A stretch of DNA of 64,000 nt. Source: Prevotella sp. GTDB taxonomy: Bacteria; Bacteroidota; Bacteroidia; Bacteroidales; Bacteroidaceae. Where the stretch lies: the NCBI GenBank assembly GCA_017449025.1, contig JAFSKJ010000022.1, positions 1 to 64,000 of the forward strand, read 5' to 3'. Shown piece after piece: positions 8,454 to 17,796 of the stretch (positions are counted from its first letter, which is position 1; every line of letters begins with the position of its first letter). Made by a program: the position numbers and the translations under genes. The notes below the pieces were generated by a model that saw only the letters and a program-made list of their open reading frames with translations, was not told the DNA's origin and searched no databases.

Positions 8454-9059
8454 CTATACCACCTGAATCAGTTCCACGTCGAAGATAAGGGCGGCAAACG
8501 GGGGAATCATGGCTCCTGCTCCGCCCTCGCCGTATGCCAACCGGTAGGGAATAAAGAAGCGGTACTTGGCACCCTCCTGCATGAGCTGCAGTCCCTCGGT
8601 CCATCCGGCAATCACTTGTTGCAGGGGAAATGTTGCAGGCTCGCCACGCTGCACAGACGAGTCAAACACAGTGCCGTCGATGAGGAATCCCTCATAGTGG
8701 CACATCACGGTGTCCGTGGCCGAAGGCTTCTTGCCGTTGCCCTCTTTCAGCACTTGATACTGCAGGCCGCTGGGCAGTGTCACCACCCCTTCTTTACTGG
8801 CATTCTCGGCAAGATACTTCTCACCGGCCTCCTTGGCAGCTTTTCCGGCCACGGCGCGTTCAGCGCTCATCTGCTGTTCTTTTTTCTGGAAATAGTCTTG
8901 TACGATGGTCTGCGCCTCGCGGTGAGCCACCTTCAGTTCGCGGCCGGCAATCACGTCGCTGATAGCAGCCGCAAAGTCATTGATGTTCAAGTCGTCGACA
9001 CCCATCTGAGCCAGTTGCTGGCCGATGCCCAGACCTAAAGCATAGCTTAGTTTGTCCAT
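8454..9059 (-). CDS. FKBP-type peptidyl-prolyl isomerase, without signal peptide
   Basis: A 201-residue protein beginning MDKLSYALGLGIGQQLAQMG, which is directly the FkpA_N helix, so no export signal is present and it is probably cytoplasmic. The FKBP domain occupies about 100-200 (VMCHYEGFLIDGTVFDSSV, VIAGWTEGLQLM, YGEGGAGAMIPPFAALIFDVEL). A promoter (TAACTTTG on the minus strand, 9109-9102) lies upstream, so this gene probably leads the three-gene run. Confidence 0.92.
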   Translation of the reverse strand: MDKLSYALGLGIGQQLAQMGVDDLNINDFAAAISDVIAGRELKVAHREAQTIVQDYFQKKEQQMSAERAVAGKAAKEAGEKYLAENASKEGVVTLPSGLQYQVLKEGNGKKPSATDTVMCHYEGFLIDGTVFDSSVQRGEPATFPLQQVIAGWTEGLQLMQEGAKYRFFIPYRLAYGEGGAGAMIPPFAALIFDVELIQVV

Positions 9060-9101
9060 TGTTTAATCAAAAATGCATTTAAGTACTTAAAAAATCGGGC
9101 G

Positions 9102-9109
9102 CAAAGTTA
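9102..9109 (-). promoter_or_regulatory. -7 box (TAACTTTG) for the FKBP cluster
   Basis: The minus strand reads TAACTTTG, a TAnnTTTG match, 43 bases before the ATG of the first FKBP gene. Confidence 0.55.
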
Positions 9110-9219
9110 CAAACTTTATTTCATTTCGTAGCGATAAAACGAAAAAAAGTTAATCTTTTTGTGCATTCTTAATACTTATTAGCCACAACACTGTCTGTGG
9201 GAAAAGGAAAAAGTCCCGT

Positions 9220-9678
9220 CTATTTGCGCCCGAAGTCGGCAGGAACCTCTCCCCACTTCTTAGTTTCCCACTTAAGTATTGGGTTACGGTAGTCGTGCGT
9301 GCGAAGCCAGTTTTCGGCGCGTGCAATAATCTGGAAGAGCGACTCTGTCATTGGCGTGCGCTCAAGTTTGGTCTTGCACTGCCGTTTCTTTACCCATAAC
9401 ATGGCGTTGTAGGAGTCGCTGTAGATGGTCTTCTGGTGCAACCCCTGCTGCCAGCAGAGCGCCAGGGCATGGACTATGGCCAGGAACTCGCCAATGTTGT
9501 TGGTGCCCTTCATGGGGCCGAAGTGAAACACCCGCGCCCCTGTCGACAGGTCCACAGCCTGATACTCCATAGGCCCAGGATTGCCGCTGCAAGCCGCATC
9601 CACGGCCCATGCATCGGCTGTCACCTCCATGGGAAGCGGTAGCACGGTGTCATGTCGATAGCCCGGTGGGTTTTGCAT
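9220..9678 (-). CDS. RNase H-like protein
   Basis: A 152-residue protein (MQNPPGYRHD...). Catalytic carboxylates of the RNase H fold are visible: AVDAACSGNPG (Asp), NNIGEFLAIVHAL (Glu), YSDSYNAMLWV (Asp) and a C-terminal ADFGRK (Asp). This is the hydrolase domain without the N-terminal viroplasmin-like domain often found in Bacteroidota RNase HI. It should cleave RNA in RNA-DNA hybrids. The ATG at 9678 lies directly after the argS stop with AGGAT upstream, so the pair is probably co-transcribed; an alternative in-frame start at 9702 would overlap argS. Confidence 0.85.
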   Translation of the reverse strand: MQNPPGYRHDTVLPLPMEVTADAWAVDAACSGNPGPMEYQAVDLSTGARVFHFGPMKGTNNIGEFLAIVHALALCWQQGLHQKTIYSDSYNAMLWVKKRQCKTKLERTPMTESLFQIIARAENWLRTHDYRNPILKWETKKWGEVPADFGRK

Positions 9679-9679
9679 T

Positions 9680-11494
9680 TTACATCCTTTCAGGCACTTC
9701 AATGCCGAGCAGGCTCATGCCGGCCTTGATGATCTTGGCAACATTACGGGCGAGCACCAGGCGCATGGCCTTGATGTTCTCGTCGGGTTCGTTGAGTATG
9801 GAGTAGTCGTGGTAGAACTGGTTGAACACCTTCGTCAGCTCATAGCAGTAGTTGGCAATGCCAGAGGGCGAGTAGTCCTTGCCTGCCTGCTCGACAGCGG
9901 CTCCGAACTCGTTCATCTTCTGGATGAGCTCCACTTCCTTGTCGCTGAGTACAGTAGGTTGGGTAGGTAAGGTAGGTTGAGTAGGTGATTTGCGTAGAAT
10001 ACTGCGTATTCTCGCGTAGGTGTACTGTATGAAGGGGCCAGTGTTGCCGTTGAAGTCGATGCTCTCCTCGGGGTTGAAAAGCATGTTCTTGCGCGCATCT
10101 ACCTTAAGTATGAAGTACTTCAGGGCTCCCATGCCCACTATGCGGGCAATCTCGCGGCGCTCCTCCTCGGTCATATCGTCGAACTTGCCCAGTTCCATCG
10201 AGGTCTTGTAGGCATCTTCCACCATCAGTTCCATCAGGTCGTCGGCATCGACAACGGTGCCTTCACGGCTCTTCATCTTGCCGTTTGGCAGCTCCACCAT
10301 GCCGTAGCTGAAGTGCGTCAGCTCCTTGCCCCACTTGAAGCCGAGGCGGTCGAGCAGGATGGAGAGCACCTGGAAGTGATAGTTCTGCTCGTTGCCCACA
10401 ACGTATATCATCTTGTCGATGGGATAGTCCTCGTAGCGCATCTCGGCGGTGCCGATGTCCTGTGTCATATAGACGGAGGTGCCGTCGGAGCGCAACAGCA
10501 GTTTCTGGTCGAGGCCCTCGTTGGTCAGGTCGGCCCATACAGAGCCGTCGTCGTGACGCTCGAAGAGGCCTTTGGCGAGTCCCTCCTCCACCTTGGCCTT
10601 ACCCTTGAGATATGTCTGGCTCTCGTAGTATATTTTGTCGAAGCCTACCCCCATTTTCTTATATGTCTCATCGAAGCCGGCATACACCCACGAGTTCATC
10701 TTCTCCCACAGGGCACGCACCTCAGTGTCGCCCTGCTCCCACTTGACCAGCATCTCGTGAGCCTCCTTGATAAGTGGAGCCTCCTGCTTGGCCTTCTCTT
10801 CGGCTTTCTCAGCTGGTAAGCCGCTGAGCGCGAATTTGGCGGCCAACTCCTTCACCTCCTCGCGGTAGTGCTTGTCAAAGGCCACGTAGTAGTCGCCAAT
10901 GAGGTGGTCGCCCTTCTTGCCCGACGACTCCGGGGTCTCACCGTTGCCCCACTTCAGCCATGCGAGCATAGACTTGCAGATGTGGATGCCTCGGTCGTTC
11001 ACTATGTTGGTCTTCACCACGCGGTATCCGTTGGCCTCCATAATCTGTGCCAGCGACCAGCCGAGCAGGTTGTTGCGCACGTGTCCTAAGTGCAGGGGTT
11101 TATTGGTGTTTGGCGAGGAGTATTCAATCATCACCAGCTTCTCCCCGTCCCTGTCCAAAGGAAGGGGGTGAGTTCCGAAGTGGCTGTCCTCGTCGATAGC
11201 CTTCAGCAGTTCCATCCACGCTCCGTCTCCGATGCTGAGATTAAGAAAGCCCTTCACCACGTTGAACTTCTCCACTGCCGTGCAATTACTTGCCAGGTAC
11301 TCACCAATCTCTTGTGCCGTCTGCTCAGGACTCTTCCTTGCAGCCTTGACAAATGGGAACACCACGAGCGTAAGGTTGCCCTCAAACTCGCTCCTTGTCT
11401 TCTGCAACTGCAACATCTTCGCCGTTGCGTCCATGCCGTACAGAGCCTTTACCGCCTCTCCGGCTGCCTTGCTTATCAATGCCTCGATATTCAT
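9680..11494 (-). CDS. argS: Arginyl-tRNA synthetase
   Basis: A 604-residue class I synthetase starting MNIEALISKAAGEAVKALYG. The HIGH motif is HLGHVRNN, and the KMSKS-like loop is GKMKSREGTVVDADDL, as is usual in ArgRS. The N-terminal additional domain and the C-terminal anticodon-binding domain (GIANYCYELTKVFNQFYHDY) are intact. Odd feature: between ILRKS and SDKEVELIQKM there is a PTQPTLPTQPT insertion coded by the 9-bp CCTACC-type repeat (9953-9987). It sits between the catalytic core and the anticodon-binding helices, in a place that evidently tolerates it. A promoter (TACCTTTG, 11534-11527) lies upstream. Confidence 0.97.
   Translation of the reverse strand: MNIEALISKAAGEAVKALYGMDATAKMLQLQKTRSEFEGNLTLVVFPFVKAARKSPEQTAQEIGEYLASNCTAVEKFNVVKGFLNLSIGDGAWMELLKAIDEDSHFGTHPLPLDRDGEKLVMIEYSSPNTNKPLHLGHVRNNLLGWSLAQIMEANGYRVVKTNIVNDRGIHICKSMLAWLKWGNGETPESSGKKGDHLIGDYYVAFDKHYREEVKELAAKFALSGLPAEKAEEKAKQEAPLIKEAHEMLVKWEQGDTEVRALWEKMNSWVYAGFDETYKKMGVGFDKIYYESQTYLKGKAKVEEGLAKGLFERHDDGSVWADLTNEGLDQKLLLRSDGTSVYMTQDIGTAEMRYEDYPIDKMIYVVGNEQNYHFQVLSILLDRLGFKWGKELTHFSYGMVELPNGKMKSREGTVVDADDLMELMVEDAYKTSMELGKFDDMTEEERREIARIVGMGALKYFILKVDARKNMLFNPEESIDFNGNTGPFIQYTYARIRSILRKSPTQPTLPTQPTVLSDKEVELIQKMNEFGAAVEQAGKDYSPSGIANYCYELTKVFNQFYHDYSILNEPDENIKAMRLVLARNVAKIIKAGMSLLGIEVPERM
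9953..9987 (-). repeat. 9-bp CCTACC minisatellite inside argS
   Basis: On the minus strand the sequence runs CCTACTCAACCTACCTTACC and on to CCTACCCAACC, in frame as Pro-Thr-X. It belongs to the same dispersed family as the tracts at 17803, 20338, 20537, 21247, 44160 and 45597. Confidence 0.8.
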
Positions 11495-11526
11495 TCTTTT
11501 TATTGCTGTTTGCTGTATTTTGGGTG

Positions 11527-11534
11527 CAAAGGTA
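11527..11534 (-). promoter_or_regulatory. -7 box (TACCTTTG) for argS
   Basis: The minus strand reads TACCTTTG 33 bases before the argS ATG, divergent from the promoter of the epimerase gene. Confidence 0.55.
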
Positions 11535-11588
11535 TGCAAAAAAATTGATAAACTTACATAATGGCAGAAGATTCTCAATTATTTTATG

Positions 11589-11596
11589 TACTTTTG
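11589..11596 (+). promoter_or_regulatory. -7 box (TACTTTTG) for the epimerase/PAP2 operon
   Basis: TACTTTTG lies 46 bases before the ATG at 11642. Its position excludes a longer in-frame start at 11561. Confidence 0.55.
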
Positions 11597-11641
11597 CACC
11601 CGAAAAGCGAACACATCGTTATAGAAAGCACAATAAATGAG

Positions 11642-12643
11642 ATGAAGATACTTATAACAGGATCGAGCGGCTTCATTGGAAGCTTCTTGGTGGAGGAGGC
11701 ACTGAAGCGCGGATTTGAAACGTGGGCAGCGGTGCGCAAAAGCAGCTCGCGGCAATACCTGCAAGACCCGCGCATAAATTTCATAGAGCTGAACCTTAGT
11801 GACAGTGATGAGCTGCGACAGCAGCTGTCCGGCCACTCGTTCGACTACGTTGTCCACGCTGCCGGAGTCACCAAGTGCTTAGACCGTCAAGACTTTTTCC
11901 GCATCAACACCGAGGGCACCAAGAACTTGGTGCTGGCCCTGCTGGCTCTCGACATGCCGCTTAAGCGTTTCGTATATATCAGCTCGCTGAGCGTCTTCGG
12001 TGCCATTCGCGAGAAGCAGCCTTACGGCGACATTCTCGAGAGCGACACCCCGTGTCCCAATACCGCATACGGCGAGAGTAAGCTTGAGGCCGAGCGCTGG
12101 CTCGACTCTGTCATTGCTGGGCGCGCCTTCCCCTGCGTCACACTCCGCCCCACGGGCGTCTATGGTCCGCGTGAACGCGACTATTTCATGATGTTCAAAA
12201 GCATAAAGCAGCACGTTGACTTCGCTGTGGGCTACCGCCGACAGGACATCACATTCGTCTACGTGGCCGACGTGGTGCAGGCAGTCTTCCTGGCTTTGGA
12301 CAAGGGGCAGACGGGCCGCAAATACTTCCTCAGCGACGGGCAGGTGTATCAGAGCACCACCTTCAGCAACCTTATTCGCAAGGAATTGGGCAACCCCTGG
12401 TGGCTGCGCATCACAGCGCCTGTATGGGTGCTCCGCGTGGTAACATTCTTCGCCGAGTACGCAGGCCGGATGACAGGCAAGGTGACGGCCCTCAACAACG
12501 ACAAGTATAACATTCTGCGCCAGCGCAACTGGCGGTGCGACATCCAGCCCGCCATCGACGAGCTTGGCTATCGCCCCGCCTACGACCTCAAGCGTGGCGT
12601 AAAACTGGCCACACAGTGGTATAAGGACAACCAATGGCTATAA
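11642..12643 (+). CDS. NAD-dependent epimerase/dehydratase (extended SDR)
   Basis: A 333-residue extended short-chain dehydrogenase. The nucleotide-binding motif is ITGSSGFIGSFL near the N-terminus and the catalytic YGESK (YxxxK) follows after SSLSVFG. A 3-beta-HSD/epimerase-like C-terminal half is present (LRPTGVYGPRERDYF). The substrate is not determined. The stop overlaps the start of the following PAP2 membrane protein, so the two work in one operon. An involvement in lipid or sugar-nucleotide modification is inference from this pairing. Confidence 0.87.
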   Translation: MKILITGSSGFIGSFLVEEALKRGFETWAAVRKSSSRQYLQDPRINFIELNLSDSDELRQQLSGHSFDYVVHAAGVTKCLDRQDFFRINTEGTKNLVLALLALDMPLKRFVYISSLSVFGAIREKQPYGDILESDTPCPNTAYGESKLEAERWLDSVIAGRAFPCVTLRPTGVYGPRERDYFMMFKSIKQHVDFAVGYRRQDITFVYVADVVQAVFLALDKGQTGRKYFLSDGQVYQSTTFSNLIRKELGNPWWLRITAPVWVLRVVTFFAEYAGRMTGKVTALNNDKYNILRQRNWRCDIQPAIDELGYRPAYDLKRGVKLATQWYKDNQWL

Positions 12644-13596
12644 TAAAATATCTTTTCTCCCCCACAAAGAAGCCCCACCGAGGGCTTATTGCTGCCGAGT
12701 GGGCCATGGTGGCCTACATGGTTTTCACCTTATTATATATATTCTTTGCGTGGACAAGCCTCTCCGACCCATACACCATGCTGTGGGGGCGCGCCCAGAT
12801 ACTCGTCATGACAGCCGCGCTATGGGGTGTCTACCGTATGATACCCTGCCGCTTCACCTACCTGTGCCGCATCTCAGGCCTGTTGTTGCTGCTCCCATGG
12901 TGGTATCCTGACACCTTCGACCTGAACCGCACGCTGCCCAACCTCGACCATGTGTTCGCATCCTGGGAACAGACGGTGATGGGCGGACAGCCGGCACTTA
13001 CATTTGCCGCGCAGTGGAGCAACCCTGTGTTCAGCGAGATTATGGACATCAGCTACCTTTCCTACTTCCCGCTGATAGCGGTGGTGGTGCTCTTCTACTT
13101 CATTTTCCGCTACGACGAGCTGGGCCGCACAACGTTCATCATCCTTGCCTCGTTTTTCATCTTCTACACCGTCTACGACCTGCTGCCGGTCACTGGCCCG
13201 CAGTACTATTATCTCGCTGCGGGCATCGACAACATATCCCATGGCACATTCCCCTCCGTGGGCAACTATTTCGCCACCCATCAGGAGCAACTCACCACGC
13301 CCGGCTGGAGCGACGGTTTCTTCTACCATCTTCTCAAGAGCACCCACATGGCGGGCGAACGCCCCACGGCGGCCTTTCCCAGCAGCCACATCGGCATCAC
13401 CACCGTCCTGCTGCTGTTGGCCCGGGCGTCCGGGAGCCGCCGCCTCTTCTTCTTCGTGCTGCCCTTCCTGCTGCTGATGTGCTTCTCCACGGTCTACATC
13501 ATGGCTCACTACGCCATCGACATCTTTGCCGGACTGCTCACAGGCACCATCCTCTACTTCCTGCTGCGCTGGACGGGCAGGGGGATAACCACATAA
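12634..13596 (+). CDS. PAP2 superfamily / Aur1-like membrane phosphotransferase
   Basis: A 320-residue integral membrane protein with about six hydrophobic segments. PAP2 motifs are visible in the C-terminal half: GERPTAAFPSSHIG (motif with catalytic His) and HYAIDIFAGLLTG (third motif His and Asp). The architecture resembles Aur1/IPC synthase-like enzymes, which transfer phosphoinositol to ceramides; Bacteroidales make inositol sphingolipids, so this is one plausible role. A plain lipid phosphatase is the alternative. It starts inside the end of the epimerase gene (10-base overlap). Confidence 0.82.
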   Translation: MAIIKYLFSPTKKPHRGLIAAEWAMVAYMVFTLLYIFFAWTSLSDPYTMLWGRAQILVMTAALWGVYRMIPCRFTYLCRISGLLLLLPWWYPDTFDLNRTLPNLDHVFASWEQTVMGGQPALTFAAQWSNPVFSEIMDISYLSYFPLIAVVVLFYFIFRYDELGRTTFIILASFFIFYTVYDLLPVTGPQYYYLAAGIDNISHGTFPSVGNYFATHQEQLTTPGWSDGFFYHLLKSTHMAGERPTAAFPSSHIGITTVLLLLARASGSRRLFFFVLPFLLLMCFSTVYIMAHYAIDIFAGLLTGTILYFLLRWTGRGITT

Positions 13597-13636
13597 CGCT
13601 TACTGACTGATTGCCGCCAATGGGAGTAACATAAGC

Positions 13637-14542
13637 ATGAAAGAGAAGAAGACAATTGCCGAATACATTGGAGGGTACCGCCGCTACCTGCAGTTAGAGA
13701 GGGGCTTCGGAACAAACACCATCGACGCATACATGCGCGACGTGGACAAGCTGGTGCAATACTTTGCATCTGAGCATCTGGAGCCGCTTGAGGCAAAGCT
13801 CGACAACCTACAGCAGTTTGCCGCCAATCTCCACGACATGGGCATAGGCCCGCGCTCACAGAGCCGCATACTGAGCGGCGTGCGCTCCTTCTACCGCTAC
13901 CTGCTGCTTGATGAATACATTGACGACGACCCCACCGAGCTGCTGGAGTTCCCGCAGTTAGGCGAGCACCTGCCAGAGGTGCTCACCACCGAAGAGGTGG
14001 ACCGTCTGGAGGAGACGGTAGACCTGTCGAAGTGGGAGGGACACCGCAACCGCGCCATCATTGAGGTGCTCTTCTCCTGCGGTCTGCGGGTGAGCGAGCT
14101 GGTGGGACTAAAGCTATCGAACCTCTTCCTCGACCAACAGTTCATGCGCATCACCGGCAAGGGAGCCAAGGAGCGCTTGGTGCCCATCTCTCCGCGAGCC
14201 ATCAAGGAGTTGCAACTATGGTTTGACGACCGCTGCCACATGACCATTAAGCGGGGTGAAGAAGATTACGTGTTCCTTAACCGCCGCGGCGCCCACCTCA
14301 CGCGCACCATGATATTAATAATGGTGAAGCGGCTCGCTGCAGAGGCCGGCATCGAGAAGACCATCTCGCCCCACACCCTGCGCCACTCGTTTGCCACAGT
14401 GCTGCTCGAAGGCGGTGCCGACCTGCGCGCCATCCAGGCCATGTTAGGCCATGAGCGCATAGGCACCACCGAAATCTACACACACATCGACACCACTACG
14501 CTACGCCGCGAGATACTTGAGCACCATCCAAGAAACAAATAG
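13637..14542 (+). CDS. xerD: Tyrosine recombinase XerD
   Basis: A 301-residue recombinase of the normal XerD length. The N-terminal SAM-like domain (YIGGYRRYLQLERGFGTNTI) is followed by the catalytic domain with Arg in CGLRVSELVGL, HTLRHSF (His-x-x-Arg), the second His in LGHERIGTTEIY and the nucleophilic Tyr in EIYTHI. It should resolve chromosome dimers at dif with XerC. No phage or integron neighbours argue for a mobile integrase instead. Confidence 0.92.
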   Translation: MKEKKTIAEYIGGYRRYLQLERGFGTNTIDAYMRDVDKLVQYFASEHLEPLEAKLDNLQQFAANLHDMGIGPRSQSRILSGVRSFYRYLLLDEYIDDDPTELLEFPQLGEHLPEVLTTEEVDRLEETVDLSKWEGHRNRAIIEVLFSCGLRVSELVGLKLSNLFLDQQFMRITGKGAKERLVPISPRAIKELQLWFDDRCHMTIKRGEEDYVFLNRRGAHLTRTMILIMVKRLAAEAGIEKTISPHTLRHSFATVLLEGGADLRAIQAMLGHERIGTTEIYTHIDTTTLRREILEHHPRNK

Positions 14543-14655
14543 GCCGGCAGCCACTCTCGACAGCCCTGCCAGGCATCAGGTGTCGCATAATCATTTCTTT
14601 GGGTTTCCCACACACGTAGTTGGAATGTTTGCGCAAGCATTAGAAACCTTTTTCG

Positions 14656-14686
14656 TTGGTTCTGACAACATTATTTATTATTTTTG
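14656..14686 (+). promoter_or_regulatory. Promoter TTGG-N19-TATTTTTG for GH115
   Basis: TTGG at 14656-14659 and TATTTTTG at 14679-14686 fit the Bacteroidota consensus spacing; the ATG follows 22 bases later. Confidence 0.65.
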
Positions 14687-14707
14687 CACACAAATTGCTA
14701 ACCAACG

Positions 14708-17248
14708 ATGAGAATACTACAATCATTCTTGATGCTACTCTTCGCAGTAGCCTGCGCCAATGCCGGCAACGATGGTGCCTGGCGGCAGCCACAGTTTGTA
14801 ACGTTTGAAAAGACCGACGGCTTCACCATAGTAGCCGATGGAAGGGTGGCACCGCTGTGCGTGGATGCCAAGGACTGGACAGGGGTGAGCCTGGCCACGG
14901 CCTCGCTGGCCGACGATGTGGAGCGCGTAACAGGCAGACGCCCGGAAGTGACCAACAAGCCACAGCCTGGAAGCGTGATAATCGGCACCGTTGGCCGGAG
15001 CCGCATCATCGACAAGCTCATTAGCCAGAAGAAGATTGACCTGACATGCCTGAAGGGACAGTGGGAATCGTATGTCATTGAGACCGTGGACAACCAGTTG
15101 GTGATTGCCGGCAGCGACCGTCGCGGCACCGTCTATGGCATCTACGAGCTGAGCCGTCAGATGGGAGTCTCGCCATGGTACTGGTGGGCCGACGTGCCTG
15201 CCATGCAGCACTCCGAAGTTTATGTGGCCACCGGACGACATCTGCAACCGTCGCCTAAGGTGAAGTATCGCGGCATCTTCATCAACGACGAAGACTGGGG
15301 GCTGAAGCCTTGGGCTGCGAAAACCTACGAGAAGGAGCTGGGCGACATAGGCCCGCGAACATACGCCCGCGTATGCGAACTGTTGCTGCGCCTGAAAGCC
15401 AATATGTTGGCGCCGGCCATGCACTCTTGTACGGGAGCCTTCTACTCACATCCGGAAAGCAAGGCCGTGTGCGACTCCTTCGGAGTGATTATCACCACCA
15501 GCCACTGCGAACCACTGCTTCTGAACAACGCCGCCAAGAGCGAGTGGAACCAGCAGCTCGACGGCGACTGGAACTACAAGACCAACGAGGCAACCATCCG
15601 CAAGAAGTGGGACGACCGACTGGCAGAGGCCGCACATTACGAGAACATCTACACTGTGGCCATGCGCGGACTCCACGACTCGGGGCTGCGCGGAAACCTG
15701 CCCATGGAGGAACGTGTGCCTCTGATAAGCCGCGTCATCGACGACCAGCGCCATCTGCTGGTAAAGCATAAGGCTTATACTCCAACCGTAAGCTCCAAGA
15801 CCACCGCCCTAAAGCCACACGACATACCCCAGATATTCGTGCCATACAAGGAGACGATGGACATCTACGAAGCGGGGTTGCAGGTGCCGGACGACATTAC
15901 GCTGGTGTGGGTCGACGACAACTACGGCTACATGAAGCGTGTGTCTAACCCACAGGAGCAGGCCCGCAAGGGAGGCTCAGGAGTCTACTACCACCTATCT
16001 TATTTAGGAGCCCCCCACGACTATCTGTGGATAAACACCACACCGCCAGTGCTCATGTACGAAGAGCTTATGAAGGCATACCTCACAGGCGCCGACCGCT
16101 ATTGGCTGCTCAACGTGGGCGACATCAAGCCTATGGAGTTAGGCATACAGACTTTCATGGAGATGGCATGGAACCCCGAGACATTCTCCTTCCGCACCGC
16201 CAACAGCCATCAGGCAGCATTCCTTGCAGAGACCTTCGACATGGGCACCGACGTGGCCACACTACAGTCGCTGCTCAACGACTACTACCGCTTGGCGTGG
16301 AGCCGGAAGCCTGAGTTCATGGGCTTCGAATACGAGTGGGACGACAAAGAGCACACAGGGCTGAAGCCTACCGGATTCTCGTTCAGGAACTACGGCGAGG
16401 CACAGCAGAGACTGGCCGACTATCAGCGCATAAGTGATATGGTGGAGCGCCTGGCACCGGCAGGCACTGCCCGCGAGGCATTCTTTGAGATGGTGCAGTT
16501 CCCCGTGCAGGCTGCCTGCCAGATGAACCGCAAGTTCCTCATGGCCCAGCTAAACAGCGAGCTGGCAGCTGAGAGTCGCACAGCCGAGGCAAACTGGGCA
16601 GCACGGCAGATGGAGCAGGCTTTCGACAGCATCAACGCCCTGAACCGTCGCTACAACGAGCAGCTTGGCGGCAAGTGGCGCCACATGATGGCTATACCGC
16701 CCGGCTACTGCGCTCTTTATCACAAGAAGCCTGCTGTGGTCGTAACCGAGGGGGCTGGCGAGAAGCGCCCCGACCTGGCTGTCAGCAGCTGGGGCGACAC
16801 AATGGCAGAGGGCTGCTATGTAGTCAACCTGGCCGACTATGAGAGCAAATCGGCCGACGCACAGGTGATTGGCGGACTGGGCTATGACTGGCGCGTGATG
16901 AGGTTAGGCACCGCCACCTACCGCCTGCCACACATTGACAGCGACAGCATCACGCTGGTGCTCTACACCGTACCATTTTGGCCCATCTTTGCCGGCAAGA
17001 GCAATGCTGTGAGAGTGAGCATCGACGGCGGACAGCCGAAGGTGTTCGACAATGTCTTCCGCGAGTACGACCGCACATGGAAGGACCAGGTGATACGCAA
17101 TGGCGCCACCTGCCGCCAGCTGTTCACCATAGACCGCAGCCTGCCCTTCCACACGCTGACCTTCGAGGCCGCAGAGCCGGGGCAGATGGTGCAGCGCGCC
17201 ATCATCGACTGGGGCGGACTGAAGCCATCGTACCTCGGACCGCAATAG
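14708..17248 (+). CDS. GH115 family alpha-glucuronidase-like protein (divergent copy)
   Basis: An 846-residue secreted protein with a signal peptide (MRILQSFLMLLFAVACANAG). The GH115 hallmark IAGSDRRGTVYGIYELSRQ followed by GVSPWYWWADVP is present, then the large catalytic barrel (LRLKANMLAPAMHS) and a C-terminal beta domain ending DWGGLKPSYLG. GH115 removes (4-O-methyl)glucuronic acid from xylan. Compared with the second copy at 52058-54580, several conserved blocks differ: TSHCEPLL instead of TSHHEPM, AMRGLHDSG instead of GMRGDGDEA, and VDDNYGYMKRV instead of SDDNWGDIRRV. This suggests a different substrate or subfamily. Confidence 0.88.
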   Translation: MRILQSFLMLLFAVACANAGNDGAWRQPQFVTFEKTDGFTIVADGRVAPLCVDAKDWTGVSLATASLADDVERVTGRRPEVTNKPQPGSVIIGTVGRSRIIDKLISQKKIDLTCLKGQWESYVIETVDNQLVIAGSDRRGTVYGIYELSRQMGVSPWYWWADVPAMQHSEVYVATGRHLQPSPKVKYRGIFINDEDWGLKPWAAKTYEKELGDIGPRTYARVCELLLRLKANMLAPAMHSCTGAFYSHPESKAVCDSFGVIITTSHCEPLLLNNAAKSEWNQQLDGDWNYKTNEATIRKKWDDRLAEAAHYENIYTVAMRGLHDSGLRGNLPMEERVPLISRVIDDQRHLLVKHKAYTPTVSSKTTALKPHDIPQIFVPYKETMDIYEAGLQVPDDITLVWVDDNYGYMKRVSNPQEQARKGGSGVYYHLSYLGAPHDYLWINTTPPVLMYEELMKAYLTGADRYWLLNVGDIKPMELGIQTFMEMAWNPETFSFRTANSHQAAFLAETFDMGTDVATLQSLLNDYYRLAWSRKPEFMGFEYEWDDKEHTGLKPTGFSFRNYGEAQQRLADYQRISDMVERLAPAGTAREAFFEMVQFPVQAACQMNRKFLMAQLNSELAAESRTAEANWAARQMEQAFDSINALNRRYNEQLGGKWRHMMAIPPGYCALYHKKPAVVVTEGAGEKRPDLAVSSWGDTMAEGCYVVNLADYESKSADAQVIGGLGYDWRVMRLGTATYRLPHIDSDSITLVLYTVPFWPIFAGKSNAVRVSIDGGQPKVFDNVFREYDRTWKDQVIRNGATCRQLFTIDRSLPFHTLTFEAAEPGQMVQRAIIDWGGLKPSYLGPQ

Positions 17249-17324
17249 TAAGAAAAAGTAGCGGCAGGACACAATATTTGAATTGTTTCTACGTTAAACT
17301 TTTAAACGAAAAACAGAGACAACA

Positions 17325-17792
17325 ATGAAAATAAGATTCTACCACTGGTACAACATGCTGCTGTCGGCCATGCTCACGTGGCTGGGCTTTGGCTCATGTA
17401 CCGACACTGGCCCTGACGAATATGGTCCTGCACCCATGTACGGCACTCTGCCCTACGCCAACTATCATATTTCCGGCACCGTGACCGATGAGAGCGGACA
17501 GCCATTGAAGGGTATTCGCGTATCGATGCTTAATGCCTATGCCAAAGACCTGCCAGCCACAGACATGACACATACCGATGCCGACGGACATTTCAGCATG
17601 AAAGATTTCTCCACAGATTACATCAGCGACAGAATGCTCGTAACCGAGGACATAGACGGTCCTGACAATGGAGGGAACTTTGCCTCTGACACCACAATGA
17701 TTGAGAAATTCAATATAAAGCACATAGACGACAGCAACTATTCAGACAGGTATGAGGTGGATGCTGAAGTGAAACTAAAGAAAAAAGACTGA
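17325..17792 (+). CDS. Putative lipoprotein of the radical SAM/lipoprotein system
   Basis: A 155-residue protein with a lipoprotein signal ending GFGSC (Cys25). After a short Pro/Tyr-rich linker it has a transthyretin/CarboxypepD_reg-like segment (HISGTVTDESGQPLKGIRVSM ... DADGHFSMKDF). It lies 4 bases before the radical SAM gene. The combination matches a pair known in Bacteroides, Prevotella and Porphyromonas as the putative lipoprotein of a radical SAM/lipoprotein system; the modification and the biological role are not known to me. The lipoprotein is the natural candidate substrate (inference). Confidence 0.8.
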   Translation: MKIRFYHWYNMLLSAMLTWLGFGSCTDTGPDEYGPAPMYGTLPYANYHISGTVTDESGQPLKGIRVSMLNAYAKDLPATDMTHTDADGHFSMKDFSTDYISDRMLVTEDIDGPDNGGNFASDTTMIEKFNIKHIDDSNYSDRYEVDAEVKLKKKD

Positions 17793-17796
17793 CCAC

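Noticed and set aside
13637..14542. Phage or genomic-island integrase
   Set aside because: The protein has XerD features and length, with housekeeping neighbours and no attachment-site duplication or phage genes.
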